From an uncultured Muribaculaceae bacterium (lineage in GTDB: Bacteria; Bacteroidota; Bacteroidia; Bacteroidales; Muribaculaceae): a stretch of DNA of 64,000 nt. The stretch is from NCBI GenBank assembly GCA_947627615.1, contig CANQWS010000004.1, positions 1 through 64,000 of the forward strand, given 5' to 3'. Position numbers and translations under genes: made by a program. The notes under the pieces are model-generated. The model had not been told where the DNA came from and did no database searches. It worked only from the letters and a program-made list of their open reading frames with translations. Positions 35,633 through 44,020 of the stretch are shown here, in pieces. The first letter of the stretch is position 1, and each line of letters opens with the position of its first letter.

Positions 35633-37444
35633 ATGGCTGAAAATAAAGAAATAACCCATCCGTCAGGGCGGTTCAACTCAACGATGCTGAAGTTCGCATT
35701 GTGGCGGGAGAAGCACATCAAGGAGAAATCCTTCGTGGTGTTCCTCGCTCTGCTTGTGGGACTGGCCGGCGGATTCGCGGCACTTCTGCTCAAAACGCTG
35801 ATTCATCTGATATCGACCACTCTCACATCCCGTCTGGCCGTGGATGAAGGGCAGTTGCTCTACATTGTCTATCCGGCTGTGGGCGTGCTGATAACGCTGC
35901 TCTATGTGCGCTATCTGGTCCGTGACAACATATCCCACGGTGTGACCCGGGTGCTCTACGCCATATCCCAGAACAAAAGCCGCCTGAAGAAGCACAACAT
36001 GTTCACGTCGTTATGTGCCAGTTCCGTGACCATCGGATTCGGCGGATCTGTGGGAGCCGAGGGCCCTATAGTGTTCACGGGCGCGGCCATAGGCTCGCAG
36101 ATAGGGCAGTGGTTCAGGATGTCGCCCAGGGTGTTGATGATTCTTGTGGGCTACGGGGCCGCGGCCGGTATAGCAGGAATCTTCAAGGCTCCCATTGCGG
36201 GAATGCTTTTCACTCTGGAGGTGCTGATGATTGACCTGACAACGGTGTCGGTCATGCCGCTGCTTGTGGCCTCGATTACCGGCGCGGTCACGGCCTACGT
36301 GTTCACGGGTTATAACGCTGAGTTCTATTTCGTGCAGACGGAGCCGTTCCTCACCTCGCGAATACCCTATACGATTCTTCTCGGAGTGTTCTGCGGACTG
36401 GTGTCGCTCTACTTCACCAGAGTGATGAACATGATGGAAAACATGTTCCGCCGGGTGAGCAACATCTGGCTGCGCTACGCCATAGGCGCCGTGATTCTTT
36501 CCGGTCTCGTGTTCCTTTTCCCGCCTCTCTACGGCGAAGGCTACGGCTCGATCATTTCATTGCTGTCCGGAAACACCGAGGGCGTGTTTGACGGTTCGAT
36601 TTTCTACAGCGAACGAAACGCCGTGTTCATCACCATCATGTTCATCATGGCGCTGACCGTCACGAAGGCTTTCGCCACTTCGGCCACCAACGGTGCCGGA
36701 GGCGTCGGCGGAACGTTCGCGCCGTCGCTTTTCGTGGGGTGCATGGCCGGCTTTGTATTCGCCTACGCCATCAACAATATCTTCGGACTGGACCTCTCGG
36801 TCAAGAACTTCGCCCTGATGGGCATGGCCGGGGTCATGTCGGGCGTTATGCACGCTCCGCTCATGGGCATCTTCCTCACGGCCGAGCTGACGGGCGGCTA
36901 CACCCTGTTCCTGCCGCTTCTCATAGTCTCCGCGCTGTCCTACCTGACCATCAAGTTCTTCGAGCCTTACAGCATCTACGCCATGCGTCTGGCCCAGAGG
37001 GGCGAGCTGATAACCCACCACAAGGACAAGGCCGTGCTGACGCTCCTGAAAATCAACAATCTGATAGAGACCGATTTCCTCCCGGTGAAGCCCGACATGG
37101 ACCTGCGGCAGATGGTCAGCGTCATATCCCGCTCAAGCCGAAATCTGTTTCCGGTGCTTGACGGCCGCGGAAAACTGCTCGGAGTGGTGGTGCTCGATGA
37201 AATCCGCAACATCATGTTCCGCACGGACCTTTACCGCAGGATACGCGTGGAGACATTCATGAGCACCCCCCTGGCGGAGATATGCGTGAATTCGTCAATG
37301 GAGCATGTGATGAAGGTGTTTGACGATACCGGAGCATGGAATCTTCCGGTAGTGGATGAAAACGGCAAGTATCTCGGATTCGTGTCCAAGTCAAAGATTT
37401 TCAATTCCTACAGGCGTGTGCTGCGGCACTATTCCGAAGACTGA
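35633..37444 (+). CDS. CLC-family chloride channel or transporter with CBS pair
   Basis: A 603-residue membrane protein from the ATG at 35633; a GTG at 35585 could extend it by 16 residues. About ten to twelve hydrophobic segments are seen. The second filter motif is GSVGAEGPIV (GxEGP, with the gating-type Glu), and GGTFAPSLF is the third. The first canonical GSGIP motif is not recognisable: the region reads SHGVTRVLYA. The cytoplasmic C-terminus carries a CBS pair (about 470-600; DLRQMVSVISRSS, NLPVVDENGKYLGFV), which usually senses adenylates. Whether it is a channel or an H+/Cl- exchanger cannot be told. It is probably in a run with the thioesterase 35 bases later. Confidence 0.9.
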   Translation: MAENKEITHPSGRFNSTMLKFALWREKHIKEKSFVVFLALLVGLAGGFAALLLKTLIHLISTTLTSRLAVDEGQLLYIVYPAVGVLITLLYVRYLVRDNISHGVTRVLYAISQNKSRLKKHNMFTSLCASSVTIGFGGSVGAEGPIVFTGAAIGSQIGQWFRMSPRVLMILVGYGAAAGIAGIFKAPIAGMLFTLEVLMIDLTTVSVMPLLVASITGAVTAYVFTGYNAEFYFVQTEPFLTSRIPYTILLGVFCGLVSLYFTRVMNMMENMFRRVSNIWLRYAIGAVILSGLVFLFPPLYGEGYGSIISLLSGNTEGVFDGSIFYSERNAVFITIMFIMALTVTKAFATSATNGAGGVGGTFAPSLFVGCMAGFVFAYAINNIFGLDLSVKNFALMGMAGVMSGVMHAPLMGIFLTAELTGGYTLFLPLLIVSALSYLTIKFFEPYSIYAMRLAQRGELITHHKDKAVLTLLKINNLIETDFLPVKPDMDLRQMVSVISRSSRNLFPVLDGRGKLLGVVVLDEIRNIMFRTDLYRRIRVETFMSTPLAEICVNSSMEHVMKVFDDTGAWNLPVVDENGKYLGFVSKSKIFNSYRRVLRHYSED

Positions 37445-37479
37445 CGGCTCCCGTCAAAAACCAAAACCCGAATTTCAAT

Positions 37480-37890
37480 ATGAAAACCAAATCATATCAG
37501 TTTGAACTGCCCATGAGAGTGCGTGACTATGAGGTGGACTGTCAGGGCATAGTGAACAATGCAATCTATCTTCACTACATGGAGCATACGCGCCATGAAT
37601 TCTGCCGTATGGCCGGATGTCCGTTCTCGGAGATGCACGCGCGCGGCATTGACCCGGTGCTCCGCGGCGTAAACATCGAATACCGCCATTCGCTTACGTT
37701 CGGGCAGGACTTCCTGAGCTGCATCAATCTGCGCCGGGAGGGAGCGAGGTTCATATTCGAGCAGGACATCTACGCGCTTCCCGGCGAAGAACTGTCGGCT
37801 AAAGCGGAGGTGACGGTGGTGTGTACCGAACAGGGCCGTCTGACCCGCGGAGACGTGCTTGCCGAAGCCTTTGCCGAACTGCTGAAATAA
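37480..37890 (+). CDS. Hotdog-fold acyl-CoA thioesterase (YbgC/FadM-like)
   Basis: A 136-residue 4HBT thioesterase. The active-site block RDYEVDCQGIVNNAIYLHYME matches the family pattern D-x-D-x-x-G-x-V-x-N-x-x-Y-x-x-Y-x-E, with Asp, Gln and Gly in place. The substrate chain length is unknown; relatives act on short acyl-CoA, hydroxybenzoyl-CoA or acyl-ACP. It is flanked closely by the CLC gene and dprA and may be co-transcribed with them without a functional link. Confidence 0.88.
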   Translation: MKTKSYQFELPMRVRDYEVDCQGIVNNAIYLHYMEHTRHEFCRMAGCPFSEMHARGIDPVLRGVNIEYRHSLTFGQDFLSCINLRREGARFIFEQDIYALPGEELSAKAEVTVVCTEQGRLTRGDVLAEAFAELLK

Positions 37891-37905
37891 AAAAACATAA
37901 CCCGG

Positions 37906-39024
37906 ATGAATGCAATGGATACCGATGCGCTCGTTTACCGCATAGCTTTCGCCTCCCTGAAGGGAATCAATCCGGTGCTGGCCGGAGAGCTGATTTCACG
38001 CGTAGGTTCCGAACGTGCTTTTTTCGAGATGCCGGAACGGAGCCTTGCGTCCGTCATGGGTTTCAGAAACAGGATTTTCGACGATGTCTACAGAGCCCCG
38101 TTGCTTGAGGCGGCCGCCCGCGAGGCGGATTTCGTGAGGGCCAACGGCATAAGAACCTTATATTATACCGACTGCGATTATCCGCAGCGCATGTCGGACG
38201 TTGAGGACGCCCCGCTGATGCTCTACGCCCTCGGGCAGGCCGATCTGAACCGGGGACATTTGCTGGCGGTGGTGGGAACCCGTCACGCCACTCCTTACGG
38301 CATTGACTTCGTAAACCGGCTCGTGGCTGATGCCGCCTCTTCACTGTCGGAGCCTCTGACCGTGATTTCCGGACTCGCTTTCGGAATCGACGCGTCGGCC
38401 CATCAGGCCAGTCTCAAGCAGGGAATCCCTACTGTAGGGGTACTTGCCCACGGACTCAACACCATTTATCCGTCGCAACACCGTAAGCTTGCCGCCGACA
38501 TGGTGCATAACGGCGGACTTCTCGTTACGGAATACCGCAGTGACTCGCCGGTCCATAAAGGAAATTTCATAGCCCGGAACCGCATCGTGGCGTCGCTCTG
38601 CGATGCTCTTGTTGTGGCCGAATCCGCCCGGAAGGGGGGCGCCCTTATAACTGCCCGGCTCGCCTCGGGATATAACCGCGATGTGTTCGCTCTGCCCGGA
38701 CGTACGTCCGACCGCTATTCGCAGGGATGCAACAAATTGATTTCAAACCATTGCGCGGCCCTGATTCAGGATGCCGAGGACCTTATGGACGCCATGGGCT
38801 GGCAAAGGAAAGAGCAGGGTGCCGTGCAGCAGACGCTTTTTCCGGAACTTTCGGACGACGAGCAGACTGCTGTGGATTTTATCAGAGAGCACGGGGAGGC
38901 GCATATCTCCCAGCTGACCATGGCACTGAACCGTAGCGTGGCCAAAGTGATGGCTCTGCTGATAGACATGGAATTCAAAGGAATAGTGCTCGCTTATCCC
39001 GGCGGCAAATACCGTCTCGCGTAA
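37906..39024 (+). CDS. dprA: DNA-processing protein DprA
   Basis: A 372-residue protein that loads RecA on incoming single-stranded DNA. The N-terminal helical domain (1-about 85) is followed by the Rossmann-like DprA/SMF fold, with VVGTRHATPYG, VISGLAFGIDASAHQ, IARNRIVASLCDALVV and ALPGRTSDRYSQGCNKLI. The last about 65 residues are the winged helix (ISQLTMALNRSVAKVMALL). The start at 37906 or 37915 cannot be separated. All parts are present. No competence operon is near. Confidence 0.95.
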   Translation: MNAMDTDALVYRIAFASLKGINPVLAGELISRVGSERAFFEMPERSLASVMGFRNRIFDDVYRAPLLEAAAREADFVRANGIRTLYYTDCDYPQRMSDVEDAPLMLYALGQADLNRGHLLAVVGTRHATPYGIDFVNRLVADAASSLSEPLTVISGLAFGIDASAHQASLKQGIPTVGVLAHGLNTIYPSQHRKLAADMVHNGGLLVTEYRSDSPVHKGNFIARNRIVASLCDALVVAESARKGGALITARLASGYNRDVFALPGRTSDRYSQGCNKLISNHCAALIQDAEDLMDAMGWQRKEQGAVQQTLFPELSDDEQTAVDFIREHGEAHISQLTMALNRSVAKVMALLIDMEFKGIVLAYPGGKYRLA

Positions 39025-39084
39025 TCAACATTAGTCCACGCGGATTTGTTAATAGAATATCAAGTTAACCTCATCAGCCAAAAT

Positions 39085-39960
39085 ATGAAACCGAAAACAA
39101 TAGCTTCAAGTGAACTCATAATCAACCCCGACGGGTCAGTGTTCCATCTTCATCTTCTGCCCGAGCAGCTTACGGACAGGATTATACTCGTAGGCGATCC
39201 GGGAAGGGTGGACATGGTGGCGTCATTCTTTGACAGCCGCGATTTCGAGGTGAGCAGCAGGGAATTCCATACAATCGGAGGCACTTACGGCGGCAAGCCC
39301 ATCATGTGCCTGAGCCATGGAATAGGCCCTGACAATATTGATATAGTGGTCAACGAACTGGACGCGCTCGCCAATATTGACTTTGCCACACGTGAGGTGC
39401 GTCCCGAGCACAGGACTCTCCATCTGGTCCGTATAGGCACGTCGGGCGCGCTTCAGCCGGAGCTGAAACTCGGAACTCCCGTGATAGCTGAAAAAGCGAT
39501 TGGTTTTGACGGAGTGCTCAATTACTATGCCGGCCGTAACGAAGTGGCCGATCTTGATTTCGAGCATGCCATGTGCGAGGCCACAGGGTGGAATCCGTTG
39601 TGGGCCAAGCCCTACGTTGTCGATGCCGATTCGCATCTGGTGGAAAAGATAGGCCGTGACGATATGGTGCGCGGCAATACCATCTCGGCTGTTGGTTTCT
39701 ACGGTCCTCAGGGCCGCGAACTGCGTCTGCCGCTGGCTAATCCTGACCTGAACCGCCGTATTGAGGAATTCCGCTTCGGCGACCGCCGCATCACCAATTA
39801 TGAAATGGAATCGGCTCCCCTGCAGGGACTCAGCCGCCTGATGGGGCATAAGGCCATGACTGTATGCTCAATCATAGCCAACCGTATGCGTCACGATGCC
39901 ACACCGAACTACAAGACAGCAATCCACGATCTGATAGGAACGGTGCTTGACCGCATCTGA
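39085..39960 (+). CDS. Nucleoside phosphorylase (uridine phosphorylase-like)
   Basis: A 291-residue enzyme of the PNP/UDP family, from the ATG at 39085; a TTG at 39046 would add 13 residues without family similarity. Conserved parts: ILVGDPGRVD (phosphate loop), LSHGIGPDNIDIVVNEL, VRIGTSGALQPELKLG and ITNYEMESAPLQGLSRLMGH, where the last Glu contacts the ribose. It splits a nucleoside with phosphate, most likely uridine; a related substrate cannot be excluded. It ends at the base adjoining the convergent pseudokinase gene. Confidence 0.88.
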   Translation: MKPKTIASSELIINPDGSVFHLHLLPEQLTDRIILVGDPGRVDMVASFFDSRDFEVSSREFHTIGGTYGGKPIMCLSHGIGPDNIDIVVNELDALANIDFATREVRPEHRTLHLVRIGTSGALQPELKLGTPVIAEKAIGFDGVLNYYAGRNEVADLDFEHAMCEATGWNPLWAKPYVVDADSHLVEKIGRDDMVRGNTISAVGFYGPQGRELRLPLANPDLNRRIEEFRFGDRRITNYEMESAPLQGLSRLMGHKAMTVCSIIANRMRHDATPNYKTAIHDLIGTVLDRI

Positions 39961-41022
39961 TTATTCCTGACTGACTTCTACCGGAGCCGGGGTCGCTTCT
40001 GTTGCGGGAGCTGATTCCGGTTCTGTCTTTACCGCGGGTTCCGGTTTCGAGGGCTTGGGAGCCGGTTTGGGCGCGGCCATCCGTATGGCTTTGACTCTGG
40101 CGATGCTGTCGGCGCGTGCGGCGCTGTCAGCTTTGGCCGAAGCAATGCTGTCGGCTATCCTGTTGCTTTCCTCAATGGCGTAACGGTCGGCGGGATAGAG
40201 CACCTGGGTGGTGTCGACCACGGTTTCTTCGTTGATATCCTCAATGGTGTTGCGTTTTACATGGAGCACATATATCAGCGCTATGATGGCTGCCCATGTG
40301 AGAATCACGCCCGATATAATCCAGAATTTCCGGCCTCTGTTGCCTTCGGTTTCCTCTTCCGTCACCTCAATGTCCTCGCTCTCGGTCTCGGAATCGGCTT
40401 CCGTTTCCTCGTCACTGTCAGCGTCGGGGACCTGCTCATCCTTTTCCTCCGCGGTCTTTACCTCCGCGGTCTTTACCTCTGCGGTTTTTCCCTCAGGCAG
40501 TAACCGGTTCACTTCCTCGTCGTAGCCGGCGTCCGCGCTGTCAATGCCGCTCAGGTCCGTCAGATGCGGATAGAGCTGGCCGTCAACTTCGGATACATAT
40601 ATGGTGGAGGGGTCAAACGTTCCGAGCTTCACGCCGTTTTTTCTGAGAAATCCAGCAGCCTCCAGAATCCTGTCGCGGAGTCCGCGCCGCTCGTCATCGT
40701 CAAGTTTCCAGTCGCTGAGGACCTTCGTGAGGTTGCCCAACGGGAAATATTCCATCACGGCACAGTCCACGAAGCCGGTGGCTTCCTCGAACCGATATTG
40801 GCGTGTGTAGCGAACAATGGCACGGTTTTCGGGCAGCGCGTTGACGAATTTCACTTCATCGGCCAGTGTTGGCTCTCCCTCGCGGACCTGCATGATGCGG
40901 ATATAGACATTGCTGTCGCGTTTGGTGGATTTGGCCTTGTATATCACGCCGAACCGTGTGCGGGCCACTACGTCGGCGCGTCTGTCGTAAGAATATTTTT
41001 CAAAAAACTCCTGATAAGTCAT
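39961..41022 (-). CDS. Membrane-anchored pseudokinase with acidic linker
   Basis: A 353-residue protein clearly paralogous to the next gene: MTYQEFFEKYSYDRR matches MTFEEFQNRYKFDRD, and columns align without gaps to about residue 142. Every catalytic element is lost. GSGSFG becomes ARTRFG (20-25), VALK K42 becomes R42, and HRDLKPSN becomes LGTFDPST (133-140, catalytic Asp to Thr). DFG becomes DLSG (156-159). The C-lobe is missing. Residues 176-194 contain KTAEV repeats from 15-bp units at 40451-40495, then a long Asp/Glu stretch to about 226. One membrane span follows (232-253), then an Ala/Pro/Lys/Glu-rich exterior tail. It is the last gene of the FHA-kinase operon, 21 bases after the kinase. 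It probably regulates or tethers the active kinase. Confidence 0.82.
   Translation of the reverse strand: MTYQEFFEKYSYDRRADVVARTRFGVIYKAKSTKRDSNVYIRIMQVREGEPTLADEVKFVNALPENRAIVRYTRQYRFEEATGFVDCAVMEYFPLGNLTKVLSDWKLDDDERRGLRDRILEAAGFLRKNGVKLGTFDPSTIYVSEVDGQLYPHLTDLSGIDSADAGYDEEVNRLLPEGKTAEVKTAEVKTAEEKDEQVPDADSDEETEADSETESEDIEVTEEETEGNRGRKFWIISGVILTWAAIIALIYVLHVKRNTIEDINEETVVDTTQVLYPADRYAIEESNRIADSIASAKADSAARADSIARVKAIRMAAPKPAPKPSKPEPAVKTEPESAPATEATPAPVEVSQE
40451..40495 (-). repeat. 15-bp tandem repeat in the pseudokinase linker
   Basis: Two near-identical units, GCGGTCTTTACCTCC (40451-40465) and GCGGTCTTTACCTCT (40466-40480), and a third diverged unit at 40481-40495. On the minus strand they code KTAEV-type repeats. 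Copy changes would keep the frame. Confidence 0.85.
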
Positions 41023-41043
41023 ATCGAATAGGATTTAGGTATT

Positions 41044-42330
41044 TCATTCAACCGTAGCGGAGTCAACAGCGTAATCTTCCACTGCCACTGCCACTGAATC
41101 GGCATAATAGTCATTGTAATCGTATGGTATTACCTCAACTGCTTCTGTTGTGTCCACAACGACAGCTGGTTCTATGGCCTCTACTACAGTATCTTCTATT
41201 ACCGGAGCGACATAATCGGTTGTTTCCCTTCGGATTCTGTCCTTTTTTACGACAGGCTCTCTGCCGATGGTTATCAGGGAGATGAATACCACAAGCATAA
41301 TAAGGATTATGGCGACGATAATCTTTTCAAAAGTATGGTTGTTTTTCTTCTTCTGCTCCTGAGGCTTTACAGGACCGGGAGCTTGATATCCGGGATTTGT
41401 ATTGTGGGGACCTGTAATGACGGGTGGAACAGTTTTGTTTCCGTTGCCGCCACCGCCGTTATTTCCGCCGCCGTTTCCTACGCTGCTGTAGGCTACGGTA
41501 GTTTCAGGCAGGCTGATAAGTTCGTCGAGCGGCATCCTCTCGGACGGATTGCCCGCAAGAAGGGAGGGGAGCACCCGGTTCCATGGAGCCGGAAGGGCGC
41601 TGATGTCGGCCGGCAGATGCCCTGAGGAAATCTCGGTGATAACGGCTGCGCGGCCCATCATTGAATTGGGGTCGTGTTCGCCGGCCGAGAAGGGGAGACG
41701 TCCGGTCAGAACCTGATAGATTATCACCCCGAGGCTCCACACATCGGAAGCCGGCGAGGGTCGTTCGCCCCGAAGCTGCTCCGGCGAGGCATAGCTTATT
41801 GTGGCCGAGGCCTGAAGTGTCAGTGTCTCGTCGTCGGTAAGCTGCCGGCTTATGCCGAAATCAGATATCTTTGCCACGAGTGTGCCGTCGGGACGCTTAG
41901 CTATCAGTATGTTCGACGGTTTCAGATCGCGATGGACTATGCGGTTTTCGTGGAGAAACTTAAGTCCTTTGGCAATGTCGTGTATCAGAGAACCGGCTTT
42001 TTCCGGACCGAGACGGCCGTTGCGGATGATGTCGGCCATGGACCCTTCGGGATAATACCGGAGTACGGCCACGTCATATTCCGCCGTTCCCATGGTGAAT
42101 GTGTGGCAGTTGTCATAGACGGCCACATTGGGGTGCGGGGCAAGGCCGCTCACCAGCTCGAATTCCTTTCTGAGGCGTGTTTTCTCATTGGTTACCGGCG
42201 CTGATTTAAGGGCCACCCAGCAATCGTTGTAGTTGTCCCATGCGCGGTAGACCGTGCCGAAACTTCCTGAACCGAGACGGTCTTTGTCACGGTCGAATTT
42301 GTAGCGATTTTGAAATTCCTCGAATGTCAT
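41044..42330 (-). CDS. Active Ser/Thr protein kinase with one transmembrane span
   Basis: A 428-residue PknB-like kinase. Catalytic features are all present: glycine loop GSGSFG (20-25), K42 in VALK, H133-R134-D135 with K137 and N140 in HRDLKPSN, D157-F158-G159, SPE at 182-184 and DVWSLG near 196. A Gly/Asn linker (about 285-299) leads to a membrane helix at about 337-354 and an acidic exterior tail rich in Val, Asp, Tyr and Thr, with no PASTA or other named sensor. Such kinases phosphorylate FHA proteins, and an FHA gene lies 12 bases upstream. The paralogous pseudokinase lies 21 bases downstream. No PP2C phosphatase gene is in the window. Confidence 0.95.
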   Translation of the reverse strand: MTFEEFQNRYKFDRDKDRLGSGSFGTVYRAWDNYNDCWVALKSAPVTNEKTRLRKEFELVSGLAPHPNVAVYDNCHTFTMGTAEYDVAVLRYYPEGSMADIIRNGRLGPEKAGSLIHDIAKGLKFLHENRIVHRDLKPSNILIAKRPDGTLVAKISDFGISRQLTDDETLTLQASATISYASPEQLRGERPSPASDVWSLGVIIYQVLTGRLPFSAGEHDPNSMMGRAAVITEISSGHLPADISALPAPWNRVLPSLLAGNPSERMPLDELISLPETTVAYSSVGNGGGNNGGGGNGNKTVPPVITGPHNTNPGYQAPGPVKPQEQKKKNNHTFEKIIVAIILIMLVVFISLITIGREPVVKKDRIRRETTDYVAPVIEDTVVEAIEPAVVVDTTEAVEVIPYDYNDYYADSVAVAVEDYAVDSATVE

Positions 42331-42342
42331 GCCCGCAGCCTT

Positions 42343-42801
42343 TTAGATGATTCTTACTTTGAAAACCGTGTTGCCGAGGCGCAGGCTGTCGCCGCTGAAC
42401 AGTTCCGTTGTCTCGCCGGCCATGAGGCGCCGTTCGTTGACGAATGTCCCGTTGGAGCTGCCGGCATCGCGCGCTTTCACCACCGTGTTGCCAGGCTGCC
42501 CAGAGATGTCAAGGCCGGTGTGGAGCTTGCTCATGAAGAAATCCTGAATGTCAATCTGGACGGAGGCGGTGCTTTTCGGCGATTTCCGGCCGAGGGTATG
42601 TGAACCGGGGGCCAGCGTCAGATTCCCTATCGCGGCGGCGGATTCGCCCATAGGTTCAAGCACTACACCTGTCGCAGGTCCGGACGCGCCCCGTGTGGCT
42701 CCCACTGCCGAGCCGCATCTGGGGCATAACGCAGCGGAACCTGACTGAGTAACTACGGCGACCTCAAGTCCGCATGACCGGCATATTATGATTTCTTTCA
42801 T
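42343..42801 (-). CDS. FHA-domain protein with N-terminal zinc ribbon
   Basis: A 152-residue cytoplasmic protein. Residues 7-29 form a zinc ribbon (C7, C10, C26, C29), a short Gly/Ala linker follows, and residues about 60-152 are an FHA domain: GR at 71-72, S91 and H94 in SKLH, and N117-G118 in SSNGTF are the phosphothreonine-binding positions. It is the first gene of the operon with the kinase and pseudokinase, so it probably reads phosphorylated partners or is itself a substrate. The zinc ribbon plus FHA combination resembles adaptor proteins in other Bacteroidales kinase clusters. Confidence 0.9.
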   Translation of the reverse strand: MKEIIICRSCGLEVAVVTQSGSAALCPRCGSAVGATRGASGPATGVVLEPMGESAAAIGNLTLAPGSHTLGRKSPKSTASVQIDIQDFFMSKLHTGLDISGQPGNTVVKARDAGSSNGTFVNERRLMAGETTELFSGDSLRLGNTVFKVRII

Positions 42802-42823
42802 CGGCAGACTCTTATAATTATTG

Positions 42824-42831
42824 CAAATTTA
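42824..42831 (-). promoter_or_regulatory. Probable -7 box for the FHA-kinase-pseudokinase operon
   Basis: The minus strand reads TAAATTTG, 22 bases before the FHA ATG at 42801. No -33 TTTG at 19-20 bases. Confidence 0.55.
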
Positions 42832-42862
42832 ATGATTTTTTCGTGTCATACGGATTTTATGC

Positions 42863-42906
42863 CATAAAAAAGCATCCTTCGGCGGATTTTACCGTCAGAA
42901 GGATGC
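42863..42906 (-). terminator. Terminator after tsf
   Basis: GCATCCTTC (42872-42880) pairs with GAAGGATGC (42898-42906), with a T run on the minus strand just beyond (AAAAAA at 42865-42870 on plus). It lies about 55 bases after the tsf stop and separates it from the FHA promoter. Confidence 0.88.
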
Positions 42907-42961
42907 GCTGTATGCAAAAATTATGTTATGGCTCGAGGATTACTCGAGTTGCAGACAAGGA

Positions 42962-43954
42962 TTAGTCCTCGTTGAGGTTGACACGTTTGAATTCAACTAC
43001 AACCAGACCTTTCTGGGCTTCTTCAAGATATTTGCCTATGGTGAGGTTGCCATCTTTGATGAATTCCTGTTCCATGAGACAAGATTCCTTGTAGAATTTG
43101 TTGAGGCGGCCCTGAGCGATGTTCTGAATCATCTGCTCGGGGAGGTTGGCTGCTTTGGCGGCTGCGGTTTCCTTGATGATACCGCGGGCTTTGTCAGCCT
43201 CTTCGGTTGTGAGCCATCCCTTTGCGATGTTGGATTCGATGTGGGCTTCGGAATCCACGAGGTTGGGGTTGATGCCGGCTTTCTTGAGAGCAACTTCAAC
43301 CGCACGTTTCACCTGTTCTTCCTTGGTCTTCTCAACTGCTACGTTGTACTCTGATTCCTTAACGGATTCAGGCACGCTGTTGCGGTCAACGGCCACGGGA
43401 TTCATGGAGGCTACCTGCATTGCAACGTCGCGGCCAACCTGATAGTCAACGCCTTCGGCATTGAAACCTACGATTGTGGCGAGCTTGTTGCCGAGGTGGT
43501 TATAGGAAGTGGTTGAAGGAGCTTCGAGGCATTCGTAGGCACCGAGTTCCATCTTCTCACCGGTTTTTCCGCTTTCTTCGATGATGAGTTCGGCGATTGT
43601 CTGGCCGTTGAGAACGAGGGCTTTGAGCTCTTCGGCTGTCTTGACCTTGTTGGCCATGGCGGCATCGAGAATCTGTTTTGTCAGTTCAACGAAGCCGGCG
43701 TTTTTGGCAACGAAGTCAGTCTCGCATTTCAGAGCCACTACGGCTGCGAATGAGTCTTTGTTGGCTGCGAGAACGCAACCTTCAGAAGCTTCGCGGTCTT
43801 CGCGTTTGGCGGCTACGGCCTGACCTTTTTTGCGAAGAATCTCCACGGCGGCTTCAATGTCGCCGTTAGTTTCGGCGAGGGCTTTTTTGCAGTCCATCAG
43901 GCCGGCGCTTGTGAGGTGGCGCAGCTTGGTGATTTCTGCCATTGTTACTGCCAT
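42962..43954 (-). CDS. tsf: Elongation factor Ts
   Basis: A 330-residue EF-Ts that exchanges GDP for GTP on EF-Tu. Started at 43954 it begins MAVTMAEITKLRHLTSAGLMDCKKAL, the conserved N-terminal domain with the LRxxTGAG/SAG-type motif. A 16-codon longer frame has no homologous look. The core shows CETDFVAKN and the VAMQVASMNP block, followed by a long coiled-coil. The gene lies 66 bases after rpsB, as usual in bacteria, and is followed by a terminator. Confidence 0.96.
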   Translation of the reverse strand: MAVTMAEITKLRHLTSAGLMDCKKALAETNGDIEAAVEILRKKGQAVAAKREDREASEGCVLAANKDSFAAVVALKCETDFVAKNAGFVELTKQILDAAMANKVKTAEELKALVLNGQTIAELIIEESGKTGEKMELGAYECLEAPSTTSYNHLGNKLATIVGFNAEGVDYQVGRDVAMQVASMNPVAVDRNSVPESVKESEYNVAVEKTKEEQVKRAVEVALKKAGINPNLVDSEAHIESNIAKGWLTTEEADKARGIIKETAAAKAANLPEQMIQNIAQGRLNKFYKESCLMEQEFIKDGNLTIGKYLEEAQKGLVVVEFKRVNLNED

Positions 43955-44020
43955 ATCTTGTTGTTTTTGATATAGAAGAGTTTGCTTTGGGTTAATTAAC
44001 ACGAATGTGGTTGCGCGGAC

